From contig CP121337.1 of NCBI GenBank assembly GCA_043554545.1, positions 1,922,001 through 1,986,000 of the forward strand: DNA of 64,000 nt. Direction: 5' to 3'. Position numbers and translations under genes: made by a program. Origin of the DNA: UBA7330 sp043554545 (GTDB lineage: Bacteria; Bacteroidota; Bacteroidia; Cytophagales; Cyclobacteriaceae). This document shows, piece by piece, positions 17,143 to 26,300 of this stretch; the stretch's first letter is position 1; every line of letters starts with the position of its first letter. The notes under the pieces are model-generated. The model did not search any database. It was not told where the DNA came from and worked only from the letters and a program-made list of their open reading frames with translations.

Positions 17143-18276
17143 TTATTCTTCAGAAAAAACGGTAATTGTCAGCATTTGGTGGTTGAGCTGAGCAAAGGAT
17201 CTTGTAACAGGACAAATCTCTCCATAGCTATAAAATCCTATTAATCCAGCTTCTTGTTCTATGTGATGTCGAATAGAATCTATCTCCTGATGAATAGAGG
17301 GACCAAATAATAATTTTCTTGCGATGCAGCTGACTACAATGGCCAGGTCTACCTTCTGACCAAGCATATCCGCGGCAACTTTTGCAGTCTGATTTACTCC
17401 CGTTAGCAGATCATCAAATACGGCTCTCATAAATCTGATCCTGCTACCCTCTTTCGCTGCCTCGCCTATGGAGAGCGTTTGGTTTACTTCATCCACGCTG
17501 TAGACATTTCGTACAAAGTTTTCTTCTTTTCCATCAGGTGAAACTGAGATGGGATACCACAAGGCAGTTCCGGGAAGACCTTCTGCATCCTCACCTATGT
17601 ATTGTTTATACAATTCCAAGGCAGGCTTCCCATCCAGCTCATAGATCATCCTTCCCTCTCCCCTGGTTAGCACCATCTCCTCGCCATATTCGTCCCAGCC
17701 ACCATGAGTTCCAAAACCAACTTTTAGTCGATCACCATAAAAAGCGATAGCTACAATGTTGCCTGAGGCTATATTGTCATTGATCCCCACCATGGTTTTG
17801 GTGAAATTGACCCCATCAGCTGCCAGTCCCCCACTAATAACTACTTCCTTTTTAAAGGTCTCGTTCATCCCATTAATCAAGTCGGTTCCATTGACTTCCC
17901 ATCCATCACTGACTAAAAAGACATATTTCAAATCTTCCCTATTCAATTTGGCTGCCAAAGCTTGTCCTGCGTACCAACTATTTTGATGCTCATTTAAGCT
18001 GGTATTGTGAATCGCTACCGGCGTCTGTTCCATCATCACCGCTATGCCACTTATGGAATCATCCGTTAGCTCTATATCATAAATTTCTCCAGAGGTGGAG
18101 CAAGAAATCACATGAACTTTCGGGTATTTTTCATGAATAAACTTCATCCAGGAGGGTTTCTCCAATTGGGATCTATTGGTAAAGATCAGGACAAAGTTTG
18201 CCTCATTACCGGAAGCAATATTTTGCTTGGAATAAATTAGTTGAGAATTGGAAAGGCGGAATTGGTCAACCTTCAT
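17143..18276 (-). CDS. FIST domain sensor protein
   Basis: The 377-residue soluble protein matches the FIST_N plus FIST_C arrangement: an N-terminal strand-rich part with VISCSTSGEIYD, then VVISGGLAADGVNF, and a C-terminal half containing FYSYGEICP near the end, the conserved FIST_C tail. FIST proteins are intracellular sensors of small ligands, probably amino acids, that feed into signal-transduction systems. The TolB-like/AraC regulator at 18382 lies divergently 105 nt away, a plausible partner (inference). Confidence 0.88.
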   Translation of the reverse strand: MKVDQFRLSNSQLIYSKQNIASGNEANFVLIFTNRSQLEKPSWMKFIHEKYPKVHVISCSTSGEIYDIELTDDSISGIAVMMEQTPVAIHNTSLNEHQNSWYAGQALAAKLNREDLKYVFLVSDGWEVNGTDLINGMNETFKKEVVISGGLAADGVNFTKTMVGINDNIASGNIVAIAFYGDRLKVGFGTHGGWDEYGEEMVLTRGEGRMIYELDGKPALELYKQYIGEDAEGLPGTALWYPISVSPDGKEENFVRNVYSVDEVNQTLSIGEAAKEGSRIRFMRAVFDDLLTGVNQTAKVAADMLGQKVDLAIVVSCIARKLLFGPSIHQEIDSIRHHIEQEAGLIGFYSYGEICPVTRSFAQLNHQMLTITVFSEE

Positions 18277-18381
18277 GTAGGTCTTTTTTTTTATAAAAAT
18301 AGCACCGATCTATTAGCCATAAAGTATTTAATACCATTTTTTAATTCAAATTATTAATTTTAGAGGCCTAACTACGTTGAG

Positions 18382-20136
18382 TTGATCAATCAGAAATCGA
18401 TAGCCGTACTTCCCTTCTACAATACAAGTGATTCTACTGAAAATCAGTATTTCGCCGATGGTATCTCCGAAGAGATTATCAACTCTCTTAGTAAGATATC
18501 GGGCCTAAAAGTGATTTCAAGAACTTCTGCATTCAGTTATCGAAACACTTCTTTAGATATCAGACATATTGGTAATGAGTTGGGGGTCAGCACGGTATTG
18601 GAAGGCAGTGTAAGAAGGTCAGCTTCAAAAGTACGGATCACTACACAGCTAATTCGCACAGATACCGGCTTTCAAATCTGGTCAGAAAAATTTGATCGTG
18701 ATCTGAAAGACATTTTCGACCTTCAGGATGAGATCAGTAAACTCATTGCTGAATGCATTCGTGAAAACTTTGGTCATTTTTTCATTCAGGATAAGCTGCT
18801 CACCTCGCGAACCAATCATGCCGATGCTTATGACAAGTATCTCAAAGGGCGTCACCATCAAATTAAATGGAACCAATCCGAGCTTGAAGCAGCCATGAAT
18901 GAATACAAATTGAGCATTGCCATTGACCCCACTTTTCTCATGTCCTATTTAGGATTAAGTCAGTGTTTTATCTACCTGAGCACATGGAATTTTACTGATC
19001 GGATGAAGGGTATGTTTATGGCCTTCCATTTTTTATCTAAGTTGGATGGCCCAAAAGAGTATATTCCGGAATACCATTTCACCAAAGGCTTGTTTCATTT
19101 TCTGGGAAAATGGGAATTTTCTAAAGCAGAGAGACATCTCTTAAAGGCCATTGAATTAAATCCTAATTATAGCGATGCCATGCAGATTATGGCTAATGTT
19201 CAACTAGCTAGCGGTCGATTTGAACAGGCTCATTCGTATATTGACAAAGCCCTTCTATTAGATCCAAACTCTGAGAACCACCATTTTACAAAGGCCAGCA
19301 TCTTCTATTTCTCAGGGCAATACACCATGGCACTTTCCTCTTTAGAACAATTTATAGACATCAATAGTGATCTGAACCTAACCTCTCGTTTGCGCCTTTT
19401 GAGTGCCATGATGTCTGAAAATATATCAGAATTTGATAAGGCCCTGGTACAGCTGGATAACAGTGGCCAGGAGCCATTTAAAGTTCTATGGAGGCTTATT
19501 AATGATAAATCAGAACAAACTATAGACCCAAAATGGGATGACCATTATTTTCCTTTGAAGCTGTATCTCTTATTGGCCGGTGGTAGAGAGTCGGAAGCCT
19601 TGAAAACATTGGAGGCTGGTATCAATGGCCATGATGGACGATTTATCAATTGCTTGCAGGATCCGTTATTGAATTCGCTGAAAACCAATGACACCTATCA
19701 AAAAATACAAGCACAGATCATTCCTCCGTCGGCAACCATATCACATGAGAATGGAAAAACACCTGCTCCGTCTGATAAAATGACTGTTCAGGAAATTAAT
19801 CATTTTCAAAAAATGCTGGAAACATTAATTGAAAGTGAACAACCTTATCTGGACACTGAACTAACCTTGAAATCACTTGCTGAAAAAATTGACCTCCATC
19901 CCAACAAGCTCTCCTGGCTACTCAATGAAAAGCTTCACAAAAACTTCAGTGAATTTGTCAATGGTTACCGGCTTAAAGCTTTTCAGGAAAAGGCGTTGGA
20001 TCCGAAAAACGGTCATCTCACCCTACTCGGCCTGGCCTATGAAAGTGGCTTCACCTCCAAATCCGTTTTCAATGATTATTTCAGAAAAAGCACCGGTCTT
20101 ACCCCCAGAGTATGGGTGAAGCAACAAAAAACTTAA
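18382..20136 (+). CDS. TolB-like / TPR / AraC-type transcriptional regulator
   Basis: This 584-residue regulator has three parts. Residues about 5-125 are a TolB/FlgO-like domain (SIAVLPFYN, YFADGISEEIINSLSKI, VSTVLEGSVRRS). The middle is TPR-like (GKWEFSKAERHLLKAIELNP). The end is an AraC-type helix-turn-helix (LKSLAEKIDLHPNKLSWLLN and LAYESGFTSKSVFNDYFRK). No ATG exists between the in-frame stop at 18361 and the conserved start, so the TTG at 18382 is taken. Such regulators often have no separate ligand domain. It ends only 5 nt from the convergent CPBP gene. Confidence 0.88.
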   Translation: MINQKSIAVLPFYNTSDSTENQYFADGISEEIINSLSKISGLKVISRTSAFSYRNTSLDIRHIGNELGVSTVLEGSVRRSASKVRITTQLIRTDTGFQIWSEKFDRDLKDIFDLQDEISKLIAECIRENFGHFFIQDKLLTSRTNHADAYDKYLKGRHHQIKWNQSELEAAMNEYKLSIAIDPTFLMSYLGLSQCFIYLSTWNFTDRMKGMFMAFHFLSKLDGPKEYIPEYHFTKGLFHFLGKWEFSKAERHLLKAIELNPNYSDAMQIMANVQLASGRFEQAHSYIDKALLLDPNSENHHFTKASIFYFSGQYTMALSSLEQFIDINSDLNLTSRLRLLSAMMSENISEFDKALVQLDNSGQEPFKVLWRLINDKSEQTIDPKWDDHYFPLKLYLLLAGGRESEALKTLEAGINGHDGRFINCLQDPLLNSLKTNDTYQKIQAQIIPPSATISHENGKTPAPSDKMTVQEINHFQKMLETLIESEQPYLDTELTLKSLAEKIDLHPNKLSWLLNEKLHKNFSEFVNGYRLKAFQEKALDPKNGHLTLLGLAYESGFTSKSVFNDYFRKSTGLTPRVWVKQQKT

Positions 20137-20141
20137 TCCTT

Positions 20142-20855
20142 CTAACCCTGACTACTAAACATTGCCATCATAATGATCACGTCCTGTAAAAAATGGATCA
20201 GCCAGGCCCAAAAGATCCCTTTGGTTTCAAGGATGGATTTAGCCAGTAGCCAACCCAGAAATCCGGCTACAATTACACCCGTAATCCCTCCCGGACTTCC
20301 AAAATAGTGCACACTCCCAAACAGTATTCCGGAGACGATGGCTATGGTACGATCATTTAGTGCCCCATCTAAAGCGACAACAACACCAAGTCTGGTTATG
20401 ATCTCTTCCACAAAGGAATTAATCAGGGCAAATACCAATGCAAAAGGAAGTGCCATTGCAAGGACTTTCGGTGAAGGTGATGTTTCGCTATACAGTTGGA
20501 AATAAATCACGATCGCTGTGACTACGGAGATAACAAGAGCCCATTGTACCCCTGCCCTAGCCCAGGTTTCTCCTGGCTTCGGCCTGATCCCCACATACGG
20601 TTCTGGTAGGATCCTCGCAGAAGAATCTCCTTTGCGAAAGTATGTCTGAAAAACTTCCTTTCTTGAAAACCTCAGTATGATCAACAAAACAAGTGCGATG
20701 CCGAGTGTGAGGGGTTGATAGAGGAGATGTTTATGGATATCCGTTGGAAGATTTTCAGTATGTGGTGTTCCCTCTAGCAGGTAAGATAAAAACGGAAGAG
20801 AAATGGTAATGACCATAACTAAGAAGAGCAATAGGTAATTCTTGAGATGTTTCAT
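20142..20855 (-). CDS. CPBP-family intramembrane metalloprotease-like protein
   Basis: The 237-residue membrane protein has six to seven predicted helices and the CPBP (Abi) motif pair: EEIITRLGVV (the EExxxR motif) and LFGSVHYFG with the metal-binding histidine, followed by a distal histidine in WLIHFLQDV. The family includes Rce1-like prenyl-protein proteases and bacteriocin self-immunity proteins. The bacterial substrate is not known. It is convergent with the AraC regulator and directly downstream of the serine hydrolase (48 nt). Confidence 0.86.
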   Translation of the reverse strand: MKHLKNYLLLFLVMVITISLPFLSYLLEGTPHTENLPTDIHKHLLYQPLTLGIALVLLIILRFSRKEVFQTYFRKGDSSARILPEPYVGIRPKPGETWARAGVQWALVISVVTAIVIYFQLYSETSPSPKVLAMALPFALVFALINSFVEEIITRLGVVVALDGALNDRTIAIVSGILFGSVHYFGSPGGITGVIVAGFLGWLLAKSILETKGIFWAWLIHFLQDVIIMMAMFSSQG

Positions 20856-20902
20856 CGGTTAATTGGATTCAGGTGACGTCTTTTGTTTCTTGATGATTGA
20901 CT

Positions 20903-22045
20903 TTACAGTTTTTTACAGGCCATAAGTGTTTTCACCATCAATATCACTGCCGCTTTAGAAGCTGCTAATTGATTGAGGGTACCAGCCAAATAAATGTCCA
21001 AATCAGAACAGTAGTACATCGAAGTGCCATTTAACCCCGAATGTCCTACGGCCTCCCATTGAGGCAAGATTGGAGAAAGTTCTTTAAGGACGATTTTACG
21101 TAGGCCGTAGCCATAGGACATGCCTTTCGATTCCGGCACCCATTGTTGCATTTCATTAAATGTTTCAACCGACAACAGTTTCCCCTCCCTTAAACCTACC
21201 AGAAAGGTAATCAGATCTTTTCCGGTAGAAACGATCGCTCCACCAGCCCAGTCAGCACTCAGGCTCTTGAAGGTGCTGACCTCGTATTCGTCTGCATACA
21301 TCTCCGCCATATCAGGTGTTGGTAGGCTAGGCGCTGACCTCAGGTTTAGATAGGTTTGCTGCATCTCCAGTGGGCTGAAGATCTGCCTTTCGAAAAACTC
21401 GTGAAGCTTCATCTCACTGATATTCTCGATGATCATTCCCAATAAAACATATTCCGTATCCGTATAATAATAACCAGTGCCTGGTGCAAAGGGTGGTTTG
21501 AAATGGGCCTTAGAAAAGGCAATCAATTCCTTCGGCTCCCAGAATCGTGAGGGTTCAGACATGATCAAATCAAAGATCCCAGGTGAACCGTCCAGGGGCT
21601 CTCCGAAGTAGTCGGGTAGCCCGGAAGTGTGTTGCAATAAATGAGCAATGGTAATGGAATCACCATAATCTACTCCATCCAGAACATGCAATCCATCCAT
21701 GATCTCATTGGGTAGATACCTAGCAATTGGGTCATTAAACCGGATCTTTTCCTGATCCACCAGCAGTCCGATAGCTGTAGCCGTGAAGGTCTTGCCAATA
21801 CTGGCCGTATAAAAAGGATGTTGAATCGTCACTTCCCTCCCATCCATATATGATCCCTTTGCATCGTGCCATTCAAAATTTTTAGAAGGTGAATAAATGG
21901 ACATGAATACATTATTTACACCTTCCTTCTTCAATTCTTTCTCTAACAGTCGATCCAACTTTTTGATTACTTTTTGATGGTTGTTTTGTGCAATAAGCAA
22001 TGTGGCCACTGTCAGGCTAAAAATCAGTAAAGTAAGCTTTTTCAT
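20903..22045 (-). CDS. Class C beta-lactamase-like serine hydrolase
   Basis: The ATG at 22043-22045 gives a signal peptide (MKKLTLLIFSLTVATLLIA). The SxxK nucleophile is in TASIGKTFTATAIG; the second motif reads YTDTEYVLLG, a YxD-type variant of the usual YxN; the third motif is HSGLNGTS. This is a penicillin-binding/esterase-type hydrolase acting outside the cytoplasm. Whether it hydrolyses peptides, esters or beta-lactams cannot be told. It is co-directional with the CPBP gene and divergent from a second serine hydrolase. Confidence 0.88.
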   Translation of the reverse strand: MKKLTLLIFSLTVATLLIAQNNHQKVIKKLDRLLEKELKKEGVNNVFMSIYSPSKNFEWHDAKGSYMDGREVTIQHPFYTASIGKTFTATAIGLLVDQEKIRFNDPIARYLPNEIMDGLHVLDGVDYGDSITIAHLLQHTSGLPDYFGEPLDGSPGIFDLIMSEPSRFWEPKELIAFSKAHFKPPFAPGTGYYYTDTEYVLLGMIIENISEMKLHEFFERQIFSPLEMQQTYLNLRSAPSLPTPDMAEMYADEYEVSTFKSLSADWAGGAIVSTGKDLITFLVGLREGKLLSVETFNEMQQWVPESKGMSYGYGLRKIVLKELSPILPQWEAVGHSGLNGTSMYYCSDLDIYLAGTLNQLAASKAAVILMVKTLMACKKL

Positions 22046-22216
22046 TTCTTCGTGTTTTTTTGACACAAATCTCTTGTATGAAAGATTAGTGTTCGTCCGA
22101 AATTCCACCAAGAATGAAATCCCGAACTTCTTTTTTAATTCAGCCGAGATTCAGTCTGAAAATTTCGCCTTATGTACTCCTAAGCCTATTTCTTTTGTAT
22201 CATCCGGGTCAAAAAT

Positions 22217-22282
22217 GTCCTGATTTTCACCATGATGTCCCAGCGTATAATCTGAGACGAACGCCATACCTATCCTTTCCAA
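22217..22282 (+). promoter_or_regulatory. Conserved operator block, copy 2
   Basis: The plus strand reads GTCC, two bases, ATTTTCACCA, four bases, GTCC (22217-22240), then 15 bases later GACGA, two bases, GCC (22256-22265), and TTTCCAA at 22276-22282. This repeats the layout at 16986-17046. It ends about 50 nt before the ATG of the serine hydrolase gene, a suitable position for an activator or promoter element. Confidence 0.6.
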
Positions 22283-22333
22283 TTTTGAGTCATCATTCAA
22301 TCTTAAATAAAACGCAAAATAATGACGGCTTTA

Positions 22334-23428
22334 ATGAAGAAAATCATGCTTATAATGGTAGTAGCACTTGTATTAGTTATGAGTGCTTGTAGTGACGAAG
22401 ACAGCAATCCACAACCAAATCCAACAGCGTATACTTCTGCTGAAGCGTATCTAGCGAAAATCGGATTTTCTGGAAGTGTATTAATACGCAAAGGAGATAC
22501 TGACTTGGTTAGAAAAGGATTTGGAATGGCTGATGTAGCAAACGGTACTTCAAATGATCCCTCGCTCATTTATCGAATTGGATCTGTAACCAAATCTTTC
22601 ACTTCAGCAGCGATAGTCAACCTTAAAAGAGATGGACTTATTGAAAGTTTTGATCAGCCTTTAAGCGATTTCGATAACGAGTTTCCACAGGGTGATCAGA
22701 TTACCATCCGACACTTGATGACACATCATTCTGGGATTCCTGATTATGTAGGGACTGTAGAATCCTTTGCAGAAGAGAATAGCTATTTCTTCGATACGAA
22801 GGAAATCTTTGATATTATTTTAGAATCAATAGAAGAAGATGGATTGATCTTCACACCGGGAGAATTCTTTTCCTACTCCAACTCCAACTACCTGATCATG
22901 GGTATTCTGATCGAGGAGCTTACAGGAAAAACCTATCAGGAATACTTACGAGAAAAGATTTATTCACCACTTAACCTTCTGCATACCGGAAAGAGTCCTG
23001 ATGCAATTTCTGGAACGGAGAGAGCTAAAGGATATAATAACGGCTTGGAGGTTGGAGCCTATCAAATGCAGATTGCTTACAGTGCAGGAGAAATCGAAAG
23101 CACCATCTCCGACTTAGAAAAATGGGGTGATGCTATATTAGGAGATTACTACACTGCAGAAGAGAAAGAAGCGGTATTGGTCGCTCCAACTGGTCAGGAT
23201 GGTGTCAATGCACCAGGTGCAGGTTGGTTTACACTGAATATTGAAAATCAGGTGATCTATCACCATGGAGGCAACATTGATGGCTTTACTAGCTTCTTAG
23301 CCCTTATTCCAGAATCCAATGGGCTGATAGTCCTGCTTAGCAATGAGCAAGACAAAGATGAGCAACGGAACCAGATTTTGGAAACCATCATGAAAAACGA
23401 ATTTCTAAAAGCACTACAAAATCAGTAA
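22334..23428 (+). CDS. Class C beta-lactamase-like serine hydrolase, lipoprotein
   Basis: The ATG at 22334 gives a lipoprotein signal (MLIMVVALVLVMSAC, lipobox MSAC). The catalytic serine is in GSVTKSFTSAAI (SxxK), the second motif is FSYSNSNYLIMG (YxN), and the third HHGGNIDGFTSF. An upstream in-frame ATG at 22322 also exists, but the shorter start puts the charged MKK directly before the hydrophobic core. The next gene (SDR) starts 2 nt after its stop, so the two are one operon, preceded by operator copy 2. Confidence 0.9.
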   Translation: MKKIMLIMVVALVLVMSACSDEDSNPQPNPTAYTSAEAYLAKIGFSGSVLIRKGDTDLVRKGFGMADVANGTSNDPSLIYRIGSVTKSFTSAAIVNLKRDGLIESFDQPLSDFDNEFPQGDQITIRHLMTHHSGIPDYVGTVESFAEENSYFFDTKEIFDIILESIEEDGLIFTPGEFFSYSNSNYLIMGILIEELTGKTYQEYLREKIYSPLNLLHTGKSPDAISGTERAKGYNNGLEVGAYQMQIAYSAGEIESTISDLEKWGDAILGDYYTAEEKEAVLVAPTGQDGVNAPGAGWFTLNIENQVIYHHGGNIDGFTSFLALIPESNGLIVLLSNEQDKDEQRNQILETIMKNEFLKALQNQ

Positions 23429-23430
23429 AA

Positions 23431-24309
23431 ATGAAAAAGTTAATAGTAGCAGGTTCAACCGGTTATTTAGGTAGTTACCTCATAAAAGAACTACAGACTC
23501 AGAAAATTTCGTTTCAAGTCATTGCCAGAAATACGAAGAAACTTGAAAAACAAGGCTTAGAGCAAGAGCAAATCATAAAGGCGGAAGTTACAGATCCAAC
23601 AACACTCAAAGGAAAACTTAAAGATGCCGATGTTTTGATTTCCACTGTTGGAATCACACGGCAAAAAGACGGCCTAACCTACATGGATGTAGACTATCAA
23701 GCCAATATAAATTTACTCAAAGAAGCGGAGAAGTCGGGCGTTAAAAAATTCATTTATGTATCTGTAATCAACGGAGCAAAAATGCGAAACTTAAAAATCG
23801 TAGAAGCAAAGGAGAATTTTGTGGATGAACTTAAGCGCTCAGGACTGGACTACCTTATTGTTCGTCCAAACGGCTTTTTCTCCGACATGAAAGATTTCCT
23901 CGATATGGCTCAAAAAGGGAAAGTTTATCTTTTTGGGAATGGCGGTTACAAATTAAATCCCATTCACGGAGCTGATTTAGCAAAAGCAATTATTGAATCT
24001 ATGGATACTAAGCAGCATGAAATCATCGTAGGAGGACCAGATATCCTCACTCAGAATGAAATAGCAGAATTGGCACTCAAAACATGGATGAGACCCGTTA
24101 GAATTGTTCATCTCCCGGATTGGATTAGGAAAACGATCATTCGCTTGATGAGGACATTTACTTCATCCAAAACATACGGTCCTATTGAATTCTTTCTCAC
24201 CATGATGGGACAAGACAACATAGCCCCTAGATATGGCATACATCGTCTAAAATCACATTTTGCATGGGAAATAGATCATATCAATGAAAAGCACCCCAAA
24301 AAGGGCTGA
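23431..24309 (+). CDS. SDR-type NAD(P)-binding protein (NmrA-like)
   Basis: The N-terminus is a Rossmann dinucleotide-binding strand-loop (VAGSTGYLGSYLIKEL; GxxGxxG pattern), followed by DADVLISTVGITRQKDG and FIYVSVINGAK in the middle. The atypical SDR/NmrA-like family includes oxidoreductases and redox-sensing binders; the substrate here is unknown. It is 292 residues with no signal peptide, so cytoplasmic. Its start is 2 nt behind the lipoprotein hydrolase, and downstream comes repeat copy B. Confidence 0.86.
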   Translation: MKKLIVAGSTGYLGSYLIKELQTQKISFQVIARNTKKLEKQGLEQEQIIKAEVTDPTTLKGKLKDADVLISTVGITRQKDGLTYMDVDYQANINLLKEAEKSGVKKFIYVSVINGAKMRNLKIVEAKENFVDELKRSGLDYLIVRPNGFFSDMKDFLDMAQKGKVYLFGNGGYKLNPIHGADLAKAIIESMDTKQHEIIVGGPDILTQNEIAELALKTWMRPVRIVHLPDWIRKTIIRLMRTFTSSKTYGPIEFFLTMMGQDNIAPRYGIHRLKSHFAWEIDHINEKHPKKG

Positions 24310-24319
24310 GAATGGTTTA

Positions 24320-24585
24320 AATCTTTCTCATTTTGAGATACCACTTCCTATAAATGACGATATATTTAGAAATAACAAAGCTCATTTTTCAACCACATGA
24401 TCATGCCACAGGAGCCACAATATTTCTGAGCGTCATGAACACTATCGTGAAGCGTCAAGAACATTATGATGGAGCGTCATGAACTCGTTCGTGTGAGGCC
24501 TGAATTTTTATGGGTTTATTTCCCAAAAGTGGAGTTTTAGTCAGTCGCCTGGTAAGCTGTCAAATTGAATCACTGGAACACGCAT
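24320..24585 (+). repeat. Dispersed repeat, copy B, with three internal 22-bp units
   Basis: This is the second copy of the roughly 265-bp element at 6451-6715, in the same orientation and with similar internal layout. The three 22-bp units run from about 24425 to 24500, each built on GCGTCATGAACAC with point changes. It sits directly after the stop of the SDR gene, where it could also affect transcript ends. Substitutions relative to copy A are spread along the whole length, so it is not a recent duplication. Confidence 0.7.
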
Positions 24586-24594
24586 GTAGAATAG

Positions 24595-24625
24595 CCGTTC
24601 TTATCTTATAAGACGGTTTTAGGAT
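24595..24625 (+). terminator. Possible hairpin terminator
   Basis: CCGT-TCTTAT and ATAAGA-CGG can pair with one bulged base, followed by TTTTA. It would end transcripts of the serine hydrolase-SDR operon after the repeat. The imperfect stem makes this weak. Confidence 0.3.
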
Positions 24626-24660
24626 CTAAGGGGAATGCTCAGTTTTTTTGGTCTCCTTCC

Positions 24661-25332
24661 CTATTCCATCAATTCTACTTCGAAAATCAACGTAGCGTTC
24701 GGAGGAATTCTACCTCCTGCGCCCCTGGGGCCATAGCCCAGAGCAGGTGGTATCAAAATTCGCGCTTTTGTTCCTCGCTTTATTTGAGAAAACGCCTGAT
24801 CCCATCCTTTGATCACCCGGCCAGTACCTAATATAAATTCGATAGGCCTTCCACGATCTACCGAACTGTCAAATTTGGTACCGTCATTTAGGAAACCTGT
24901 GTAGTGCACTTTGATGCTTTCACCATTTTCTGGTATCCTACCTGTTCCCTCTTTAAGTATTTTGATCCCTAATCCCTGATCATCTAGTGTATAACCCAGG
25001 GTCATCTTAGCTACTGCCCATTGTGTAGTGGCTGCCTGGATGAAAAGCAGGTCCTTCGACTTGATCTTCAACTTTTTGTTGGTAGACAGCTCCAGGAAAT
25101 ACTTCGTGTTGGTCTCCTCAGCCAACGGGATGTTTTTTACCTTTTTCCCCGAAGTAAACTGAAAGGTGGCTGCATCTTCACTGAAAGCTGCGCAGTACCC
25201 TGCAAACAAAGAGTCTGTATAGCAATAATCTGCTGCTTCAGGTAAATTACATGTATCACATTGTGCGATCGTAGCTAGTGACATGATTAGACCCATGACT
25301 AAAAAAACGTATTTCATCAGTACTTTAGACAT
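24661..25332 (-). CDS. FKBP-type peptidyl-prolyl cis-trans isomerase, secreted
   Basis: The C-terminal 100 residues are a complete FKBP domain: ESIKVHYTGFLNDGTKFDSS, then PIEFILGTGRVIKGWDQA and ARILIPPALGYGPRGAGG, ending in LIFEVELME. These are the conserved active-site segments (VIxGW). The N-terminal half has a signal peptide and a less conserved segment with a paired cysteine near CDTCNLPEA. It accelerates proline isomerisation during folding of exported proteins. The long upstream half is typical of two-part bacterial FKBPs. Confidence 0.92.
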   Translation of the reverse strand: MSKVLMKYVFLVMGLIMSLATIAQCDTCNLPEAADYCYTDSLFAGYCAAFSEDAATFQFTSGKKVKNIPLAEETNTKYFLELSTNKKLKIKSKDLLFIQAATTQWAVAKMTLGYTLDDQGLGIKILKEGTGRIPENGESIKVHYTGFLNDGTKFDSSVDRGRPIEFILGTGRVIKGWDQAFSQIKRGTKARILIPPALGYGPRGAGGRIPPNATLIFEVELME

Positions 25333-25381
25333 AAAAACATTATTTTAAATAGCTGTGAACAAATGGAATTGAGAAAAACTA

Positions 25382-26011
25382 TCATTCCCCTAGCAAAGCC
25401 CACATTGTTGGTAAAAATTTAATCAGATCCGGATCCAGAGATTTCGTAAATACCAGCTTTTGATCTTGAATGACAAATTGTAACTCAAATCTTTCAGAAG
25501 AATTATAAACAGCTATTCTGTCATAAAATTGTAGTGCATTTTCATCCAACATTTCCAGACCTTGGGTAAATCTTTCTCTGATAGTGGATTCACTTACTGA
25601 ATGACCGCCTTTCCGAACTCTTTCTTCAACTCGTCTAATTGCTATCTCAGGATTCTTTAATGCCAGGAAGTACAGAACTGTCTGATAACCCAGGATCCTG
25701 GCTTTACTGACTAAATCTATATTATAGGCAGAATGGAAATTTGTTTCGTATGCTATGGATAGTTTTTTGGAGTAGGCTTGATCCAGATATAACTGAAACT
25801 TCGTGTTCGTTGTCTCCCTGATTCCTTCCACAACTGTTGGATCGAAAGCAAATTTTTCCCATAGTTCATGAAACTCTTGATCCCAATCAAAAGCTTTTAT
25901 ACTATATGGTTCAAGGATGTCCTTGCTGGTAGTTGATTTTCCTGCACCATTGGGGCCAGCAATAACGATGAAATATGGAGGCAAATTGGGATCAGATTTT
26001 TTCTGCAACAA
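25382..26011 (-). CDS. Zeta-toxin-like AAA kinase
   Basis: The 209-residue protein has a Walker A motif in VIAGPNGAGKSTTSKDIL near residue 20 and a zeta-toxin style body with IAYETNFHS, VLYFLALKNPEIAIRRVEERV and GHSVSESTIRERF. Zeta-type kinases phosphorylate UDP-sugars; related chromosomal AAA proteins may be unrelated to toxicity. There is no ATG: the only start after an in-frame stop is the TTG at 26009-26011. It overlaps the last 20 nt of a 50-residue upstream ORF, which may be its partner. Confidence 0.82.
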   Translation of the reverse strand: MLQKKSDPNLPPYFIVIAGPNGAGKSTTSKDILEPYSIKAFDWDQEFHELWEKFAFDPTVVEGIRETTNTKFQLYLDQAYSKKLSIAYETNFHSAYNIDLVSKARILGYQTVLYFLALKNPEIAIRRVEERVRKGGHSVSESTIRERFTQGLEMLDENALQFYDRIAVYNSSERFELQFVIQDQKLVFTKSLDPDLIKFLPTMWALLGE

Positions 26012-26144
26012 CGTTTACTTTCGAAGTACGTGGCTGCTTTTTTTCTTTATTTGAAGTTTTCTCTCTTTTCAAAGCTTTGTTCATGGCCTTTTCTGCTCTC
26101 AATGCATCTTTTACTGCTTCTTTCATCATTGTAAAGGTAATCAT
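25992..26144 (-). CDS. Small basic protein upstream of the zeta-like kinase, possible antitoxin
   Basis: This 50-codon ORF was found by hand translation. It starts at ATG 26142-26144 (or the second ATG at 26127-26129) and ends with the TGA at 25992-25994, overlapping the kinase start by 20 nt. The sequence is helical and rich in lysine, arginine and alanine (MMKEAVKDALRAEKAMNKAL). Position and coupling are as expected of an antitoxin gene, but no family is recognised, so its role is inference. Confidence 0.5.
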   Translation of the reverse strand: MITFTMMKEAVKDALRAEKAMNKALKREKTSNKEKKQPRTSKVNVVAEKI

Positions 26145-26300
26145 ATTCACACATATTTATTCACTCTTTAGTCCATTATATAGGAGTTCATGAACCTTCG
26201 GTTTGGTATTTCCCATTACATGAACCATCCCTAAAAATACCATTATATAACCATACAATGGATTTGCTGGTTTCGTAGCATAGTAATTAACCTTTGTATC

